Shown here piece after piece: positions 50,894-63,055 of a DNA stretch of 64,000 nt. Position 1 is the stretch's first letter. Every line of letters starts with the position of its first letter. Position numbers and translations under genes: made by a program. This stretch comes from Burkholderia sp. D-99 (lineage in GTDB: Bacteria > Pseudomonadota > Gammaproteobacteria > Burkholderiales > Burkholderiaceae), in contig NZ_JAAOXM010000016.1 of the NCBI RefSeq assembly GCF_011605345.1, forward strand, positions 95,316 through 159,315. Reading direction: 5' to 3'. The notes beneath the pieces were generated by a model. It was not told the origin of the DNA, ran no database searches, and saw nothing but the letters and a program-made list of their open reading frames with translations.

Positions 50894-51886
50894 TTACGCC
50901 GCGCCGTCGGGCGGAGCGACCGACTGCTCGATCGCGCCGAAGATCGACTTGCCGGCCGCGTCGAACATCTCGATGCGCACGGTATCGCCGTAGCGCATGA
51001 ATTCGGTCTGCGGCGCGCCGTGCTCGATCGTCTCGAGGCAGCGCTTCTCGGCGATACAGCAGTAGCCGCGCTTCGCGTCCTTGTTCGACACCGTGCCCGA
51101 GCCGACGATCGACCCGGCGCGCAGGTTGCGCGTCTTCGCCGCGTGCGCGACCAGCTGGCCGAAGTGAAACACCATGTCGGTGCCCGCATCGGGCTGGCCG
51201 ACCTTCTTGCCGTTCCAGTGGACGATCATCGGCCGGTGCACGCGGCCTTCGCGCCATTCGTCACCGAGCTCGTCGGGCGTCACGGCGACCGGCGCAAATG
51301 CGGTGGCCGGCTTGCTCTGGAAGAAGCCGAAGCCCTTCGCGAGCTCGGCCGGAATCAGGTTGCGCAGCGACACGTCGTTCACCAGCGTGACGAGCCGGAC
51401 GGCCTTCAGCGCTTCGTCGGGCGATGCGCTCATCCGCACGTCGCCGGTGATCACCGCGACTTCCGCCTCGAAATCGATGCCCCATTCCTCGGACGGGCAC
51501 ACGACGTCGTCGCGCGCGCCGAGGAAATCGTCGCTGCCGCCCTGGTACATCAGCGGATCGGTCCAGAATTCGGGCGGCATCTCCGCGCCGCGCGCGCGGC
51601 GCACGAGCTCGACGTGGTTCACGTACGCGGAGCCGTCGGCCCACTGGAACGCGCGCGGCAGCGGCGCCATGCAGTTGGCCGGATCGAACGCGAACGCATT
51701 GCGCGCGCGGCCCTGGTTCAGCGCGTCGTACAGGTCGCGCAGCTGCGGCGCGTAGAACGCCCAGTCGTCGAGGACACGCTGCAGCGTCGGCGCGATCGCG
51801 TCGGCGATCGCCGCGGTGTGCAGGTCGCGCGACACGACGATCAGCTGGCCGTCGCGCGTGCCGTCCTTCAGCGAAGCAAGTTTCAT
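50894..51886 (-). CDS. Fumarylacetoacetate hydrolase family protein
   Basis: A 330-residue FAH-fold protein. Metal-binding acids are seen in EWGIDFEAEVAVITGDV, with VRLVTLVNDVSLRNL and SGTVSNKD-type IVGSGTVSNKDAKRGYCC following. The family cleaves or decarboxylates aromatic breakdown products such as fumarylacetoacetate or fumarylpyruvate. The divergent IclR gene and downstream crotonase gene suggest an aromatic degradation branch; no hmgA is in view. Confidence 0.9.
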   Translation of the reverse strand: MKLASLKDGTRDGQLIVVSRDLHTAAIADAIAPTLQRVLDDWAFYAPQLRDLYDALNQGRARNAFAFDPANCMAPLPRAFQWADGSAYVNHVELVRRARGAEMPPEFWTDPLMYQGGSDDFLGARDDVVCPSEEWGIDFEAEVAVITGDVRMSASPDEALKAVRLVTLVNDVSLRNLIPAELAKGFGFFQSKPATAFAPVAVTPDELGDEWREGRVHRPMIVHWNGKKVGQPDAGTDMVFHFGQLVAHAAKTRNLRAGSIVGSGTVSNKDAKRGYCCIAEKRCLETIEHGAPQTEFMRYGDTVRIEMFDAAGKSIFGAIEQSVAPPDGAA

Positions 51887-52029
51887 AAGGGGGACTCTGC
51901 CGTTGTAGTGACGATGGAGGGAATCTATTTTACGATGGTGAATCCCTGCGGCGCGCCACGATCGTGCACGCCGTTTTCGCCCCGATTTTTCGCCCCGATT
52001 CCTGCCGCATTTTCGCGCCCCTGCCGCCC

Positions 52030-52905
52030 ATGCCCGCCAGCCCGCTTCCCGACGACGATCTCGCCGACTCCGACACCGACGACGCCGCTTCCGGCGAGCA
52101 CGGCGAAAACAGCGAGAAGGTCCGTTCCGGCATCCAGTCGATCGAGGTGGGCTTCCGCCTGCTCGACGTGCTGACGAGCGAGCCGCGCGCGATGATGCTG
52201 CGCGACCTCGCGCAGCGCGCGGGCATGAGTCCCGCGAAGGCGCACCGCTACCTGGTCAGCTTCTCGCGGCTCGGCGTGGTGTCGCAGGATCCCGTCTCGG
52301 GCCGCTACGAGCTCGGCGGCTTCGCGCTGCAGATGGGGCTCGCGCGGCTCGCACGCGTCGACGGCGTGAAGCTGGCACGGATCGCGCTGACCGAATTCCG
52401 CGACCGCCTCGACCAGACGGTCGGCATCGCGGTGTGGGGCAACCAGGGGCCGACGATCGTGCACTGGATGGAATCGAGCCACCCGGCGAAGGCGTCGCTG
52501 AAGCTCGGCGACGTGATGCCGCTGCTCGGCTCCGCGACGGGGCTGCTGTTCGCCGCGTACCTGCCGCGCGGCAAGACCGCCGCGATGCTCGAGCGCGAAC
52601 TCGCCGATACGCGCCGCTCGCCGCACCACGGCGGCCCGCGCACGCTCGACGAGGTCGACGCGGTGCTCGCCGACGTGCGCGAGCACGAGGCTGCGCGCGT
52701 CGAGGGGATGCTGCTGCCGACGATCCACGCATTCTGCATGCCCGTGTTCGATGCGGTCGGCGAGCTCGCGCTCGCCATCGTCGCGCTCGGCCAGGAAGGC
52801 TCGTTCGACATTGCATGGGGCGGCGAGATCGACACGGCGCTGCGCGCATGCGCGCAGAAACTGTCTTACGAACTCGGCTATAGTGCCGACGCGCGCGACG
52901 CCTGA
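52030..52905 (+). CDS. IclR-family transcriptional regulator
   Basis: A 291-residue IclR regulator. The winged HTH (about 30-95) reads QSIEVGFRLLDVLTSEPRAMMLRDLAQRAGMSPAKAHRYLVSFSRLGVV. The effector domain has LKLGDVMPLLGSATGLLFAAYLP and LPTIHAFCMPVFDAVGELALAIVALG. I start at the ATG at 52030 because the extra 22 residues of an upstream ATG do not fit. It is divergent from the FAH-fold gene and probably controls it. Confidence 0.92.
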   Translation: MPASPLPDDDLADSDTDDAASGEHGENSEKVRSGIQSIEVGFRLLDVLTSEPRAMMLRDLAQRAGMSPAKAHRYLVSFSRLGVVSQDPVSGRYELGGFALQMGLARLARVDGVKLARIALTEFRDRLDQTVGIAVWGNQGPTIVHWMESSHPAKASLKLGDVMPLLGSATGLLFAAYLPRGKTAAMLERELADTRRSPHHGGPRTLDEVDAVLADVREHEAARVEGMLLPTIHAFCMPVFDAVGELALAIVALGQEGSFDIAWGGEIDTALRACAQKLSYELGYSADARDA

Positions 52906-53029
52906 CACACACGGTACCCGTCACGTCACCTAACGTCACGCAGCGCGAACGCGCGGCGCATTCGACAGTCCGATTCCTGTGGCGCGCGCTGCGCGCCCGA
53001 CGTCATGCGAGCGCCCCGATCCTGTTCCG

Positions 53030-54346
53030 ATGCCCATGCAGCCTGCCGACATCCGCCCGAGTCATGCCTTGCCCCGCCGCTGGCTGCGCGTGGGCGTTGC
53101 GCTCGTCGTCGTGCTGGTGCTGCACGCGCTCGCCGGGTTCTGGCTGATGCGCAACCGCGACGCGTTCACGCCGCCCGTGCCCGCCGAAATCCCCGTGCAG
53201 ATCGAGCTGCTGAAACCGCAACCGATCGAGCGCCAGCCCGCGCCGCCTGCGGCGAAGCCGGTCGAGCATCCGGCGGCTCCCGCACCGGCTGCCCCCAGGG
53301 CCGCCCCTCCGAAACCCGCGGCCACGCCGGAGCCGGTCCTCACGTCGACGCAAACGGCCGAACACGGTGAGCCGCCGGCCGCCGCGTCTGCAGCGAGTGG
53401 CGTACCGGGCGCCTCGGGCGCGCATGCCGCGTCGGCCGCTGGCGCCGCCAGTGCCGCCAGTGCCGCCAGTGCCACGACACCGGGCCCCGCGACGAACGGC
53501 GTGAAGTTCACCGCACCGCCCTCCGGCGACCTGCAGTACGACACGTTCTACAACGGCATGCAGAACATGATCGGCACGATCCGCTGGCGCACCGACGGGC
53601 GCACCTACGACCTGTCGGTGTCGATGCCCGTGCCGTTCGTCGGGCCGTTCACCTATCGCAGCGAAGGCCGCATCGACGCGTTCGGCGTCGCGCCCGAGCG
53701 TTACGTCGAGAAGCGCGGCAAGCGTCCGGAAGACATCGCGATCTTCAATCGCGAGATCCGGCAGGTCGTGTTCACGCGCACGCCAAACAACGCACCGTTG
53801 CCCGACGGCATACAGGACCGCTTCAGCATGCTGATGCAGCTGTCGGGGCTCGTGCGCGGCAATCCGTCCGCGTACAAGCCGGGCGTCACGCAGCAGTTCT
53901 TCGTGATCGACAACAACAGCGGCGAGACCTGGCCGATCACCGTGATCGGCGACGAGCAGGTGCAGACGCAGGCCGGCATCATCAGCGCGCGGCACTTCAT
54001 GCGCCTGCCGCGGCGCGACGGCGACACGCGCCGCATCGACATGTGGCTCGCCCCGTCGCTTGGCTGGCTGCCCGCGCGGCTCGTGCAGACCGAACCGAAC
54101 GGCGCGCAGATCGAGCTGTTGTGGCATGGTCCGCTCGCGGCGCCGGGCGCGCCGTCCGACACGGAACCGGCAGGCGGCGCCACGCATGCGCCCGCCGTTG
54201 CACCCGCACCCGAACCATCGGCCGCACCGGCCGCGGAACCGGCACAACCCGCGCCGCCGGCCACCGTGCAACCGCCGGCACAACCGGCTACCCAACCGGC
54301 TGCACCACCCGCGTCTTCGCCTGTCACATCGCCTGTCACACAGTGA
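53030..54346 (+). CDS. DUF3108 domain protein with TonB-like N-terminus
   Basis: A 438-residue membrane-anchored periplasmic protein. A helix near residues 20-42 (WLRVGVALVVVLVLHALAGFWLM) leads to a Pro/Ala-rich spacer (about 55-155). A DUF3108 domain follows (about 165-380: YDTFYNGMQNMIGTIRWRTDGRTYDLSVSMPVPFVGPFTYRSEGRID). A second Pro/Ala-rich tail ends it. Function unknown. Another ATG lies two codons later; neither has a good ribosome site. Confidence 0.87.
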   Translation: MPMQPADIRPSHALPRRWLRVGVALVVVLVLHALAGFWLMRNRDAFTPPVPAEIPVQIELLKPQPIERQPAPPAAKPVEHPAAPAPAAPRAAPPKPAATPEPVLTSTQTAEHGEPPAAASAASGVPGASGAHAASAAGAASAASAASATTPGPATNGVKFTAPPSGDLQYDTFYNGMQNMIGTIRWRTDGRTYDLSVSMPVPFVGPFTYRSEGRIDAFGVAPERYVEKRGKRPEDIAIFNREIRQVVFTRTPNNAPLPDGIQDRFSMLMQLSGLVRGNPSAYKPGVTQQFFVIDNNSGETWPITVIGDEQVQTQAGIISARHFMRLPRRDGDTRRIDMWLAPSLGWLPARLVQTEPNGAQIELLWHGPLAAPGAPSDTEPAGGATHAPAVAPAPEPSAAPAAEPAQPAPPATVQPPAQPATQPAAPPASSPVTSPVTQ

Positions 54347-54600
54347 ACTCGCGAGCGAATGCACGCGATTCGGCAATTTCGACCGACTACAGATTTCCGT
54401 GAAATGGCCGATGACACTCTTTAACAACTATTTCAGTCCACCGGTCGACAATAGGAAACGTTTCATAGACATCGGCTTCTAACCGATACACCCCACGCAA
54501 ACGGGACCGGGGTGTGCAGCGCAAGCCCCTTGAAACCGGCAAGGCTCGCCCCACCTAGGGGACAACAAGGCCAAATGCCACTGCGAAGAGGAGTGCCGCC

Positions 54601-54858
54601 ATGCAAATGATCTACAACAGCCCCAACTACTGCGTCGTCGAATTCGCGCCGCAGGCCGGCCACCACCTGATGAATGCCGGCGGATACGAGATCGTCGACA
54701 AGAACGCGCAGCGCGAAATCTTCATCGACGGCGAACTTGCCGAACGATTCCGCGCGCACGTGAAGCAGTTGATCGAGGACGAACCATCGCTCGACGAAGT
54801 CGACGAATTCCTCGGACAATTCGACAGCCTGATGATGATGCCCGTCGTGCTGCACTGA
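54601..54858 (+). CDS. DUF3567 family protein
   Basis: An 85-residue Betaproteobacterial DUF3567 protein: MQMIYNSPNYCVVEFAPQAGHHLMNAGGYEIVDKN then EIFIDGELAERFRAHVKQLIEDEP. GAGGAG precedes the ATG. Function unknown; small, acidic, cytoplasmic. The 254-base gap upstream (54347-54600) holds its promoter and nothing else I can name. It is followed by a strong terminator. Confidence 0.9.
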   Translation: MQMIYNSPNYCVVEFAPQAGHHLMNAGGYEIVDKNAQREIFIDGELAERFRAHVKQLIEDEPSLDEVDEFLGQFDSLMMMPVVLH

Positions 54859-54935
54859 CGGCCCGCTGCCCGGCGCCTCGTGCGGCCGGGCGATTCGCCG
54901 CGCATCGACGCGGCGCCGCGAGCACTCCGATCATG

Positions 54936-54966
54936 CCCCCGCCCGGTTCGCCGGGCGGGGGTTTTC
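54936..54966 (+). terminator. Rho-independent terminator after DUF3567
   Basis: CCCCCGCCCGG-TTCG-CCGGGCGGGGG followed by TTTT. Confidence 0.9.
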
Positions 54967-55021
54967 ATTTGGCGGCCCGGCCGGCGCGGCGCAAGGCCGG
55001 GCGGCACCCATGCGCACCGGC

Positions 55022-55027
55022 TACAAT
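55022..55027 (+). promoter_or_regulatory. -10 box of the split metH
   Basis: TACAAT in GGCTACAATGAC, 33 bases before the ATG at 55061. No convincing -35. No riboswitch-like element is visible in the 200 bases upstream. Confidence 0.5.
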
Positions 55028-55060
55028 GACGCCTTTCCCGTCTTCGCCGGTCTTTCGCCC

Positions 55061-56128
55061 ATGTCTGCGACTCCTCTCGCCGCTTCCGTCCCGCTCGACG
55101 CGCCCTACACGCGCGGCGCCGCTCTGCCTGCGCTGCTGAAATCGCGCATCCTGATCCTCGACGGCGCGATGGGCACGATGATCCAGCGCTACAAGCTCGA
55201 CGAAGCCGCGTATCGCGGCGAGCGCTTCAAGGATTTCCCGCGCGACATCAAGGGCAACAACGAGCTGCTGTCGATCACGCAGCCGCAGATCATCCGCGAG
55301 ATCCACGACCAGTACTTCGCGGCCGGCGCCGACATCGTCGAGACCAACACGTTCGGCGCGACGACCGTCGCGCAGGCCGACTACGGGATGGAAGATCTCG
55401 TCGTCGAGATGAACGTCGAATCGGCGAAGCTCGCGCGCGAAGCGGCCGCGAAATGCGCGACGCCGGACAAGCCGCGCTTCGTCGCGGGCGCGATCGGGCC
55501 GACGCCGAAAACGGCCAGCATCTCGCCGGACGTCAACGATCCGGGTGCACGCAACGTCACGTTCGACGAGCTGCGCGCGTCGTACTACCAGCAGGCGAAG
55601 GCGCTGCTCGACGGCGGCGTCGACCTGTTCCTCGTCGAGACGATCTTCGACACGCTGAACGCGAAGGCCGCACTGTTCGCGCTCGACGAGCTGTTCGAGG
55701 ACACCGGCGTGCGCCTGCCGATCATGATCTCGGGCACCGTCACCGATGCATCGGGCCGGATCCTGTCGGGGCAGACCGTCGAGGCGTTCTGGAATTCGCT
55801 GCGCCACGCGAAGCCGCTCACGTTCGGCCTGAACTGCGCGCTCGGCGCGGCGCTGATGCGCCCGTACATCGCCGAGCTCGCGAAGCTGTGCGACACCTAC
55901 GTATCGTGCTACCCGAACGCGGGCCTGCCGAACCCGATGGCCGAGACGGGCTTCGACGAGACGCCGGACGTCACGTCGGGCCTCCTGAAGGAATTCGCGC
56001 AGGCCGGGCTCGTGAACCTCGCGGGCGGCTGCTGCGGCACGACGCCCGAACACATCGCCGAGATCGCGAAGGCGCTCGCCGACGTGAAGCCGCGCCGCTG
56101 GCCGAACCAGTACAGCGACAACGCCTGA
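55061..56128 (+). CDS. metH: Methionine synthase, homocysteine-binding module
   Basis: A 355-residue protein equal to the N-terminal homocysteine S-methyltransferase domain of MetH. ILDGAMGTMIQRYKLDEAAYRGERF opens the barrel. The zinc ligands are the Cys in FGLNCALG and the double Cys in GGCCGT near the end. The remaining MetH modules are in the next gene, 42 bases away. The split form is usual in Betaproteobacteria. I prefer the ATG at 55061 to one at 55010, which sits over the -10. Confidence 0.94.
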   Translation: MSATPLAASVPLDAPYTRGAALPALLKSRILILDGAMGTMIQRYKLDEAAYRGERFKDFPRDIKGNNELLSITQPQIIREIHDQYFAAGADIVETNTFGATTVAQADYGMEDLVVEMNVESAKLAREAAAKCATPDKPRFVAGAIGPTPKTASISPDVNDPGARNVTFDELRASYYQQAKALLDGGVDLFLVETIFDTLNAKAALFALDELFEDTGVRLPIMISGTVTDASGRILSGQTVEAFWNSLRHAKPLTFGLNCALGAALMRPYIAELAKLCDTYVSCYPNAGLPNPMAETGFDETPDVTSGLLKEFAQAGLVNLAGGCCGTTPEHIAEIAKALADVKPRRWPNQYSDNA

Positions 56129-56170
56129 CCCGACCGCCCCACGTCCTTCATTCAAAGAATTCGCACCGCC

Positions 56171-58888
<2,718 letters not shown>

Positions 58889-58930
58889 TCGATGCGAACG
58901 GGCGGCCAGCCGCCCGTTTGGTCAGACAAA

Positions 58931-58962
58931 AGAAAAAGCCCGCTCGAAAGCGGGCTTTTTCT
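58931..58962. terminator. Bidirectional terminator between metH and DUF1840
   Basis: AAAAAGCCCGCT-CGAA-AGCGGGCTTTTT, symmetric with T-runs in both directions, between convergent genes. Confidence 0.9.
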
Positions 58963-58999
58963 TGTCTTACTAACCTTTCAACCTGCCAGGCAAGGAAGC

Positions 59000-59323
59000 T
59001 CAGAAACCCCAGTGCACGTCGGCTTCGCCGGCTTTCGCTTCGCGCAGCATCGTGAGGAACGGTGCGACGCGCTGTGCCAGGCTCGGCGGCACTTCGTGGT
59101 GCGCGTGGTCGGCTTCGTCCTCGTGGAAATGGCCGGCATGCTCGGCGCGTTCCTGCTTCGCCTGCGCAACGGCGCCTTCCAGCTTGGCGATCGCGTGGTC
59201 CAGCTCGTCGTGCGTAATCACACCGCGCTCGCCCAGCTGCTTGCCGACGAGACCCAGCACATACACGGCGAAATCCTTCAGCACGTCGAGATCCTGTGCC
59301 GCCTTGCTCTTGAACGTAATCAT
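59000..59323 (-). CDS. DUF1840 family protein
   Basis: A 107-residue DUF1840 protein: MITFKSKAAQDLDVLKDFAVYVLGLVGKQLGERGVITHDELDHAI. A His/Glu-rich linker follows (HAGHFHEDEADHAHHEV) that could bind metal. It ends SLAQRVAPFLTMLREAKAGEADVHWGF. Function unknown; it is Betaproteobacterial. The ATG at 59323 has GGGAATTG upstream. Confidence 0.88.
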   Translation of the reverse strand: MITFKSKAAQDLDVLKDFAVYVLGLVGKQLGERGVITHDELDHAIAKLEGAVAQAKQERAEHAGHFHEDEADHAHHEVPPSLAQRVAPFLTMLREAKAGEADVHWGF

Positions 59324-59431
59324 GACAATTCCCTTTTCATCTTGTTGTGCCTGCGCGGCGCGGTTGGGGAACGCCGGCAGACCGGCGCCCGGCCTCGCGG
59401 ACGCGGGCCGCCTGAGCGGCATATTAGCACC

Positions 59432-59440
59432 TGTTAAAAT
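59432..59440 (+). promoter_or_regulatory. Extended -10 promoter of argS
   Basis: TGTTAAAAT is an extended -10 (TGnTAAAAT). A GCGCGCTT-AAA-AAGCGCGC hairpin (59458-59476) lies just after the predicted start, in the leader. Confidence 0.55.
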
Positions 59441-59523
59441 TCTGCGATCCCTGAAACGCGCGCTTAAAAAGCGCGCCGGCGGGCCGGCGTTTCCGGCCGC
59501 CACCAACGAAGCCTTCTACCAGC

Positions 59524-61305
59524 ATGCTGCCAGCACACAAACAGACCCTCGAAGCCCTGCTCGCGGATAGCGTCAAGCAGGTCGCACACGCGCTGAAAGG
59601 CGCCGACGCCACATTCGTCGCCCCCGCCATCACGCTGGAGCGCCCGAAGGTCGCCGCGCACGGCGACGTCGCGTGCAACGTCGCGATGCAGCTCGCGAAG
59701 CCGCTCGGCACGAACCCGCGCCAGCTCGCCGAGCAGATCGTCGCCGCCCTCACCGCCCAGCCGGGCGCGCAAGGCCTCGTCGAAGCCGCCGAGATCGCCG
59801 GCCCCGGCTTCATCAACCTGCGCCTGTCGGCCGCCGCGAAGCAGGCGGTGATCGCCGCCGTGTTCGACCAGGGCCGCGCGTTCGGCACGTCGGATCGCGA
59901 GAAAGGCAAGCAGGTGCTGCTCGAATTCGTGTCGGCCAACCCGACCGGCCCGCTGCACGTCGGCCACGGCCGCCAGGCCGCGCTCGGCGACGTGCTCGCG
60001 AACGTGATCGCGAGCCAGGGCTACGCGGTGCACCGCGAGTTCTACTACAACGACGCGGGCGTGCAGATCGGCAACCTCGCGATCTCGACGCAGGCGCGCG
60101 CACGCGGCCTGAAGCCGGGTGACGCGGGCTGGCCGGAAGCCGCATACAACGGCGAATACATCGCCGACATCGCGCGCGACTTCCTGAACGGCGAAACGGT
60201 CGCCGCGTCGGACGGCGAGCCGGTCAAGGGCACGGGCGACGTCGAGGATCTCGACGCGATCCGCAAGTTCGCGGTCACGTACCTGCGTCGCGAGCAGGAC
60301 ATGGACCTGCAGGCGTTCGGCGTGAAATTCGACCAGTACTACCTCGAGTCGTCGCTGTACAGCGAAGGCCGCGTCGAGAAGACGGTCGACGCGCTGGTCA
60401 AGGCCGGCATGACCTACGAGCAGGACGGCGCGCTGTGGCTGCGCACGACCGACGAAGGCGACGACAAGGATCGCGTGATGCGCAAGTCGGACGGCACCTA
60501 CACGTACTTCGTGCCGGACGTCGCGTACCACGTGACGAAGTGGGAGCGCGGCTTCACGAAGGTGATCAACATCCAGGGTTCGGACCACCACGGCACGATC
60601 GCACGCGTGCGCGCGGGCCTGCAGGGCCTGCACATCGGGATCCCGAAGGGCTACCCCGACTACGTGCTGCACAAGATGGTCACCGTGATGCGCGACGGCC
60701 AGGAAGTGAAGATCTCGAAGCGCGCAGGCAGCTACGTGACGGTGCGCGACCTGATCGAATGGTCGGGTGGCGCGGCGGCAGGCCAGGAAGCGGCGCCCGA
60801 CCTGATCGACGAAGCAACCATCACGCGCGGTCGTGACGCGGTGCGGTTCTTCCTGATCTCGCGCAAGGCCGATACCGAGTTCGTGTTCGACATCGACCTC
60901 GCGCTGAAACAGAACGATGAAAATCCGGTCTATTACGTCCAGTACGCGCATGCGCGGATCTGCTCGGTGCTCAATGAGCTGAAGTCGCGCTACAACGTCG
61001 ACGCCGCGCAGCTGCCGGGCGCCGACCTGACGCAGCTGACGAGCGCGCAGGCGGCGTCGCTGATGCAGAAGCTGGCCGAGTACCCGGACATGCTCACGCA
61101 CGCAGCGAACGAGCTGGCGCCGCATGCGGTTGCGTTCTACCTGCGCGACCTCGCTGGCGAATTCCACTCGTTCTACAATGCGGAGCGCGTGCTGGTCGAC
61201 GACGAAGCGCCGCGCAATGCGCGCGCCGCGCTGCTCGCCGCGACCCGGCAGGTGCTCGAGAACGGTCTGGCGGTGCTCGGCGTGTCCGCGCCCGCCAAGA
61301 TGTAA
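59524..61305 (+). CDS. argS: Arginyl-tRNA synthetase
   Basis: A 593-residue class I aminoacyl-tRNA synthetase. The N-terminal Add-1 domain is followed by the HIGH motif (FVSANPTGPLHVGHGRQAALGD) near 145. KISKRAGSYVTVRDLIE near 400 replaces KMSKS, as usual in this family. The C-terminal anticodon-binding domain has YVQYAHARICSVL and AVAFYLRDLAGEFHSFYN. It is likely transcribed with the SPOR-protein gene 117 bases downstream. Confidence 0.97.
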   Translation: MLPAHKQTLEALLADSVKQVAHALKGADATFVAPAITLERPKVAAHGDVACNVAMQLAKPLGTNPRQLAEQIVAALTAQPGAQGLVEAAEIAGPGFINLRLSAAAKQAVIAAVFDQGRAFGTSDREKGKQVLLEFVSANPTGPLHVGHGRQAALGDVLANVIASQGYAVHREFYYNDAGVQIGNLAISTQARARGLKPGDAGWPEAAYNGEYIADIARDFLNGETVAASDGEPVKGTGDVEDLDAIRKFAVTYLRREQDMDLQAFGVKFDQYYLESSLYSEGRVEKTVDALVKAGMTYEQDGALWLRTTDEGDDKDRVMRKSDGTYTYFVPDVAYHVTKWERGFTKVINIQGSDHHGTIARVRAGLQGLHIGIPKGYPDYVLHKMVTVMRDGQEVKISKRAGSYVTVRDLIEWSGGAAAGQEAAPDLIDEATITRGRDAVRFFLISRKADTEFVFDIDLALKQNDENPVYYVQYAHARICSVLNELKSRYNVDAAQLPGADLTQLTSAQAASLMQKLAEYPDMLTHAANELAPHAVAFYLRDLAGEFHSFYNAERVLVDDEAPRNARAALLAATRQVLENGLAVLGVSAPAKM

Positions 61306-61422
61306 CGACGTAAGCGGCCCGAACCGGGCAGCGAATGGCCGCGGCAGCGCCCGCCGTCGGATACCCGCCGTCGGGTGCCCGTCGCGGCCTTTTCACGATT
61401 CTTTTTGCAGGTGACTCAAGCA

Positions 61423-62328
61423 ATGGCACAACCACGCCGAACTTCGAAGCAATCGAAACAAGCCGGAGGAACATTTCTTGGAATCGTGCTGGGCCTGATC
61501 GTCGGCCTCGCGATCGCCGTGGTGGTGGCGCTCTACATCACGCGTTCCCCGTCGCCGTTCGTGTCGAAGGTCGCGCCGCCGCCGGCCGACAACGGCGCGA
61601 GCCAGCCGCAGCAGTTCGATCCGAACCGTGCGCTGCAGGGCAAGACGCCCGGCCAGCCGGTGCCGCAGGCCGCGCAGCCCGCGCCGCCGAACACCGCGCC
61701 CGGCCAGGCCGCGAACCAGACCCAGGGCGGCCTGCTGCCCGAACCGCAGATCGTCGAAGTGCCGCCGTCGGCCAACGGGTCGAGCGGCTCGAACAACACC
61801 GGCAGCTCGAACGGCACGACCGCGTCGAACAACAACACGTCGTCGGGCAACGGCGTCGCCGTCGCGCCGAAGCCGGCCGACACCACGCCGCCGCCGAAGA
61901 AGACGCAGCAAGCGCAGCAACAGCAGCAAGGCGGTGAGGACGACCTCGCACGCTTCGCCGCACAGAAGCAGGCCCAGCAAGCCGCCGCTCAAAAGCAGCA
62001 ACAGCAGCAACTGGCCGCGAACACGCCGAAGCCCACCTCGTCGGCCACGGCCGCCGCGGCAGCGAAGCCGCCGACCGCGAACGACGCAAATACCGGCTAC
62101 TTCCTGCAGGTGGGCGCGTACAAGACCGAAGGCGACGCCGAGCAGCAGCGCGCGCGCCTCGGCTTCCAGGGCTTCGAGTCGAAGGTGTCGAAGCGCGATG
62201 TCAGCGGCGTGACGTACTTCCGCGTGCGCGTCGGCCCGTTCTCGAAGTTCGAGGATATGAACTCGGCCCGCCAGCGCCTGTCCGATGCAGGTGTCGACAC
62301 GGCGGTGATCCGCTTCACGAAGCAGTAA
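61423..62328 (+). CDS. SPOR domain protein (FtsN-like)
   Basis: A 301-residue bitopic inner-membrane protein. The basic cytoplasmic start (RRTSKQSKQAGG) precedes one helix (about 17-38, FLGIVLGLIVGLAIAVVVALYI). A long Pro/Gln/Asn-rich periplasmic linker with QQQ runs follows, then a C-terminal SPOR domain (about 225-300: GYFLQVGAYKTEGDAEQQRARLGFQGFESKV) that binds denuded septal glycan. It may be the FtsN-type division protein or another SPOR protein. Confidence 0.92.
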   Translation: MAQPRRTSKQSKQAGGTFLGIVLGLIVGLAIAVVVALYITRSPSPFVSKVAPPPADNGASQPQQFDPNRALQGKTPGQPVPQAAQPAPPNTAPGQAANQTQGGLLPEPQIVEVPPSANGSSGSNNTGSSNGTTASNNNTSSGNGVAVAPKPADTTPPPKKTQQAQQQQQGGEDDLARFAAQKQAQQAAAQKQQQQQLAANTPKPTSSATAAAAAKPPTANDANTGYFLQVGAYKTEGDAEQQRARLGFQGFESKVSKRDVSGVTYFRVRVGPFSKFEDMNSARQRLSDAGVDTAVIRFTKQ

Positions 62329-62397
62329 GCAACCAGCCGAGCCCACTCAGAACCCGTTACGTTCCGTAACCCGAGCAACTGATTCGACGTTCACAAC

Positions 62398-63036
62398 ATG
62401 AAAAAACTGCTTAGCACGCTCCTTCTGTCCCTGGGCCTGGCCGCCGGCCTCGCGCAGGCTTCGCCCGCCGCGCCGGTCGCCGGCAAGGACTTCGAGGTTA
62501 TGAAGTCGCCGCAGCCGGTGTCCGCGCCGGCCGGCAAGGTCGAGGTGATCGAGTTCTTCTGGTACGGCTGCCCGCACTGCTACGAATTCGAGCCGACGAT
62601 CGAGGCCTGGGTGAAGAAACAGGGCAACAACATCGACTTCAAACGCGTCCCGGTCGCATTCCGTGACGATTTCGTCCCGCACTCGAAGCTGTTCTACGCG
62701 GTGTCCGCGCTCGGCATCTCCGAGAAGGTCACGCCGGCGATCTTCAACGCGATCCACAAGCAGAAGAACTACCTGCTGACGCCGCAGGCGCAGGCCGACT
62801 TCCTGGCCACGCAGGGCGTCGACAAGAAGCAGTTCATGGACGCGTACAACTCGTTCAGCGTGCAGGGCGAAGTGAACCAGGCGGCCAAGCTGCTGAAGGA
62901 CTACGCGATCGACGGCGTGCCGACGGTCGTCGTCCAGGGCAAGTACAAGACGGGCCCCGCTTACGCGAACAGCATCCCGGGCACGGCCCAGGTGCTCGAC
63001 TTCCTCGTGAAGCAGGTTCAGGACAAGAAGCTCTGA
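62398..63036 (+). CDS. dsbA: Thiol:disulfide interchange protein DsbA
   Basis: A 212-residue periplasmic dithiol oxidase. Signal peptide 1-21 (ending LAQA). The active site is C58-P-H-C61 in FFWYGCPHCYEFEP, and the cis-Pro strand is YAIDGVPTVVVQGKY. It introduces disulfides into exported proteins. It follows the SPOR gene by 69 bases and precedes a short-chain dehydrogenase by 19. Confidence 0.96.
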   Translation: MKKLLSTLLLSLGLAAGLAQASPAAPVAGKDFEVMKSPQPVSAPAGKVEVIEFFWYGCPHCYEFEPTIEAWVKKQGNNIDFKRVPVAFRDDFVPHSKLFYAVSALGISEKVTPAIFNAIHKQKNYLLTPQAQADFLATQGVDKKQFMDAYNSFSVQGEVNQAAKLLKDYAIDGVPTVVVQGKYKTGPAYANSIPGTAQVLDFLVKQVQDKKL

Positions 63037-63055
63037 TCCCCGCCCGCGCGCCGGC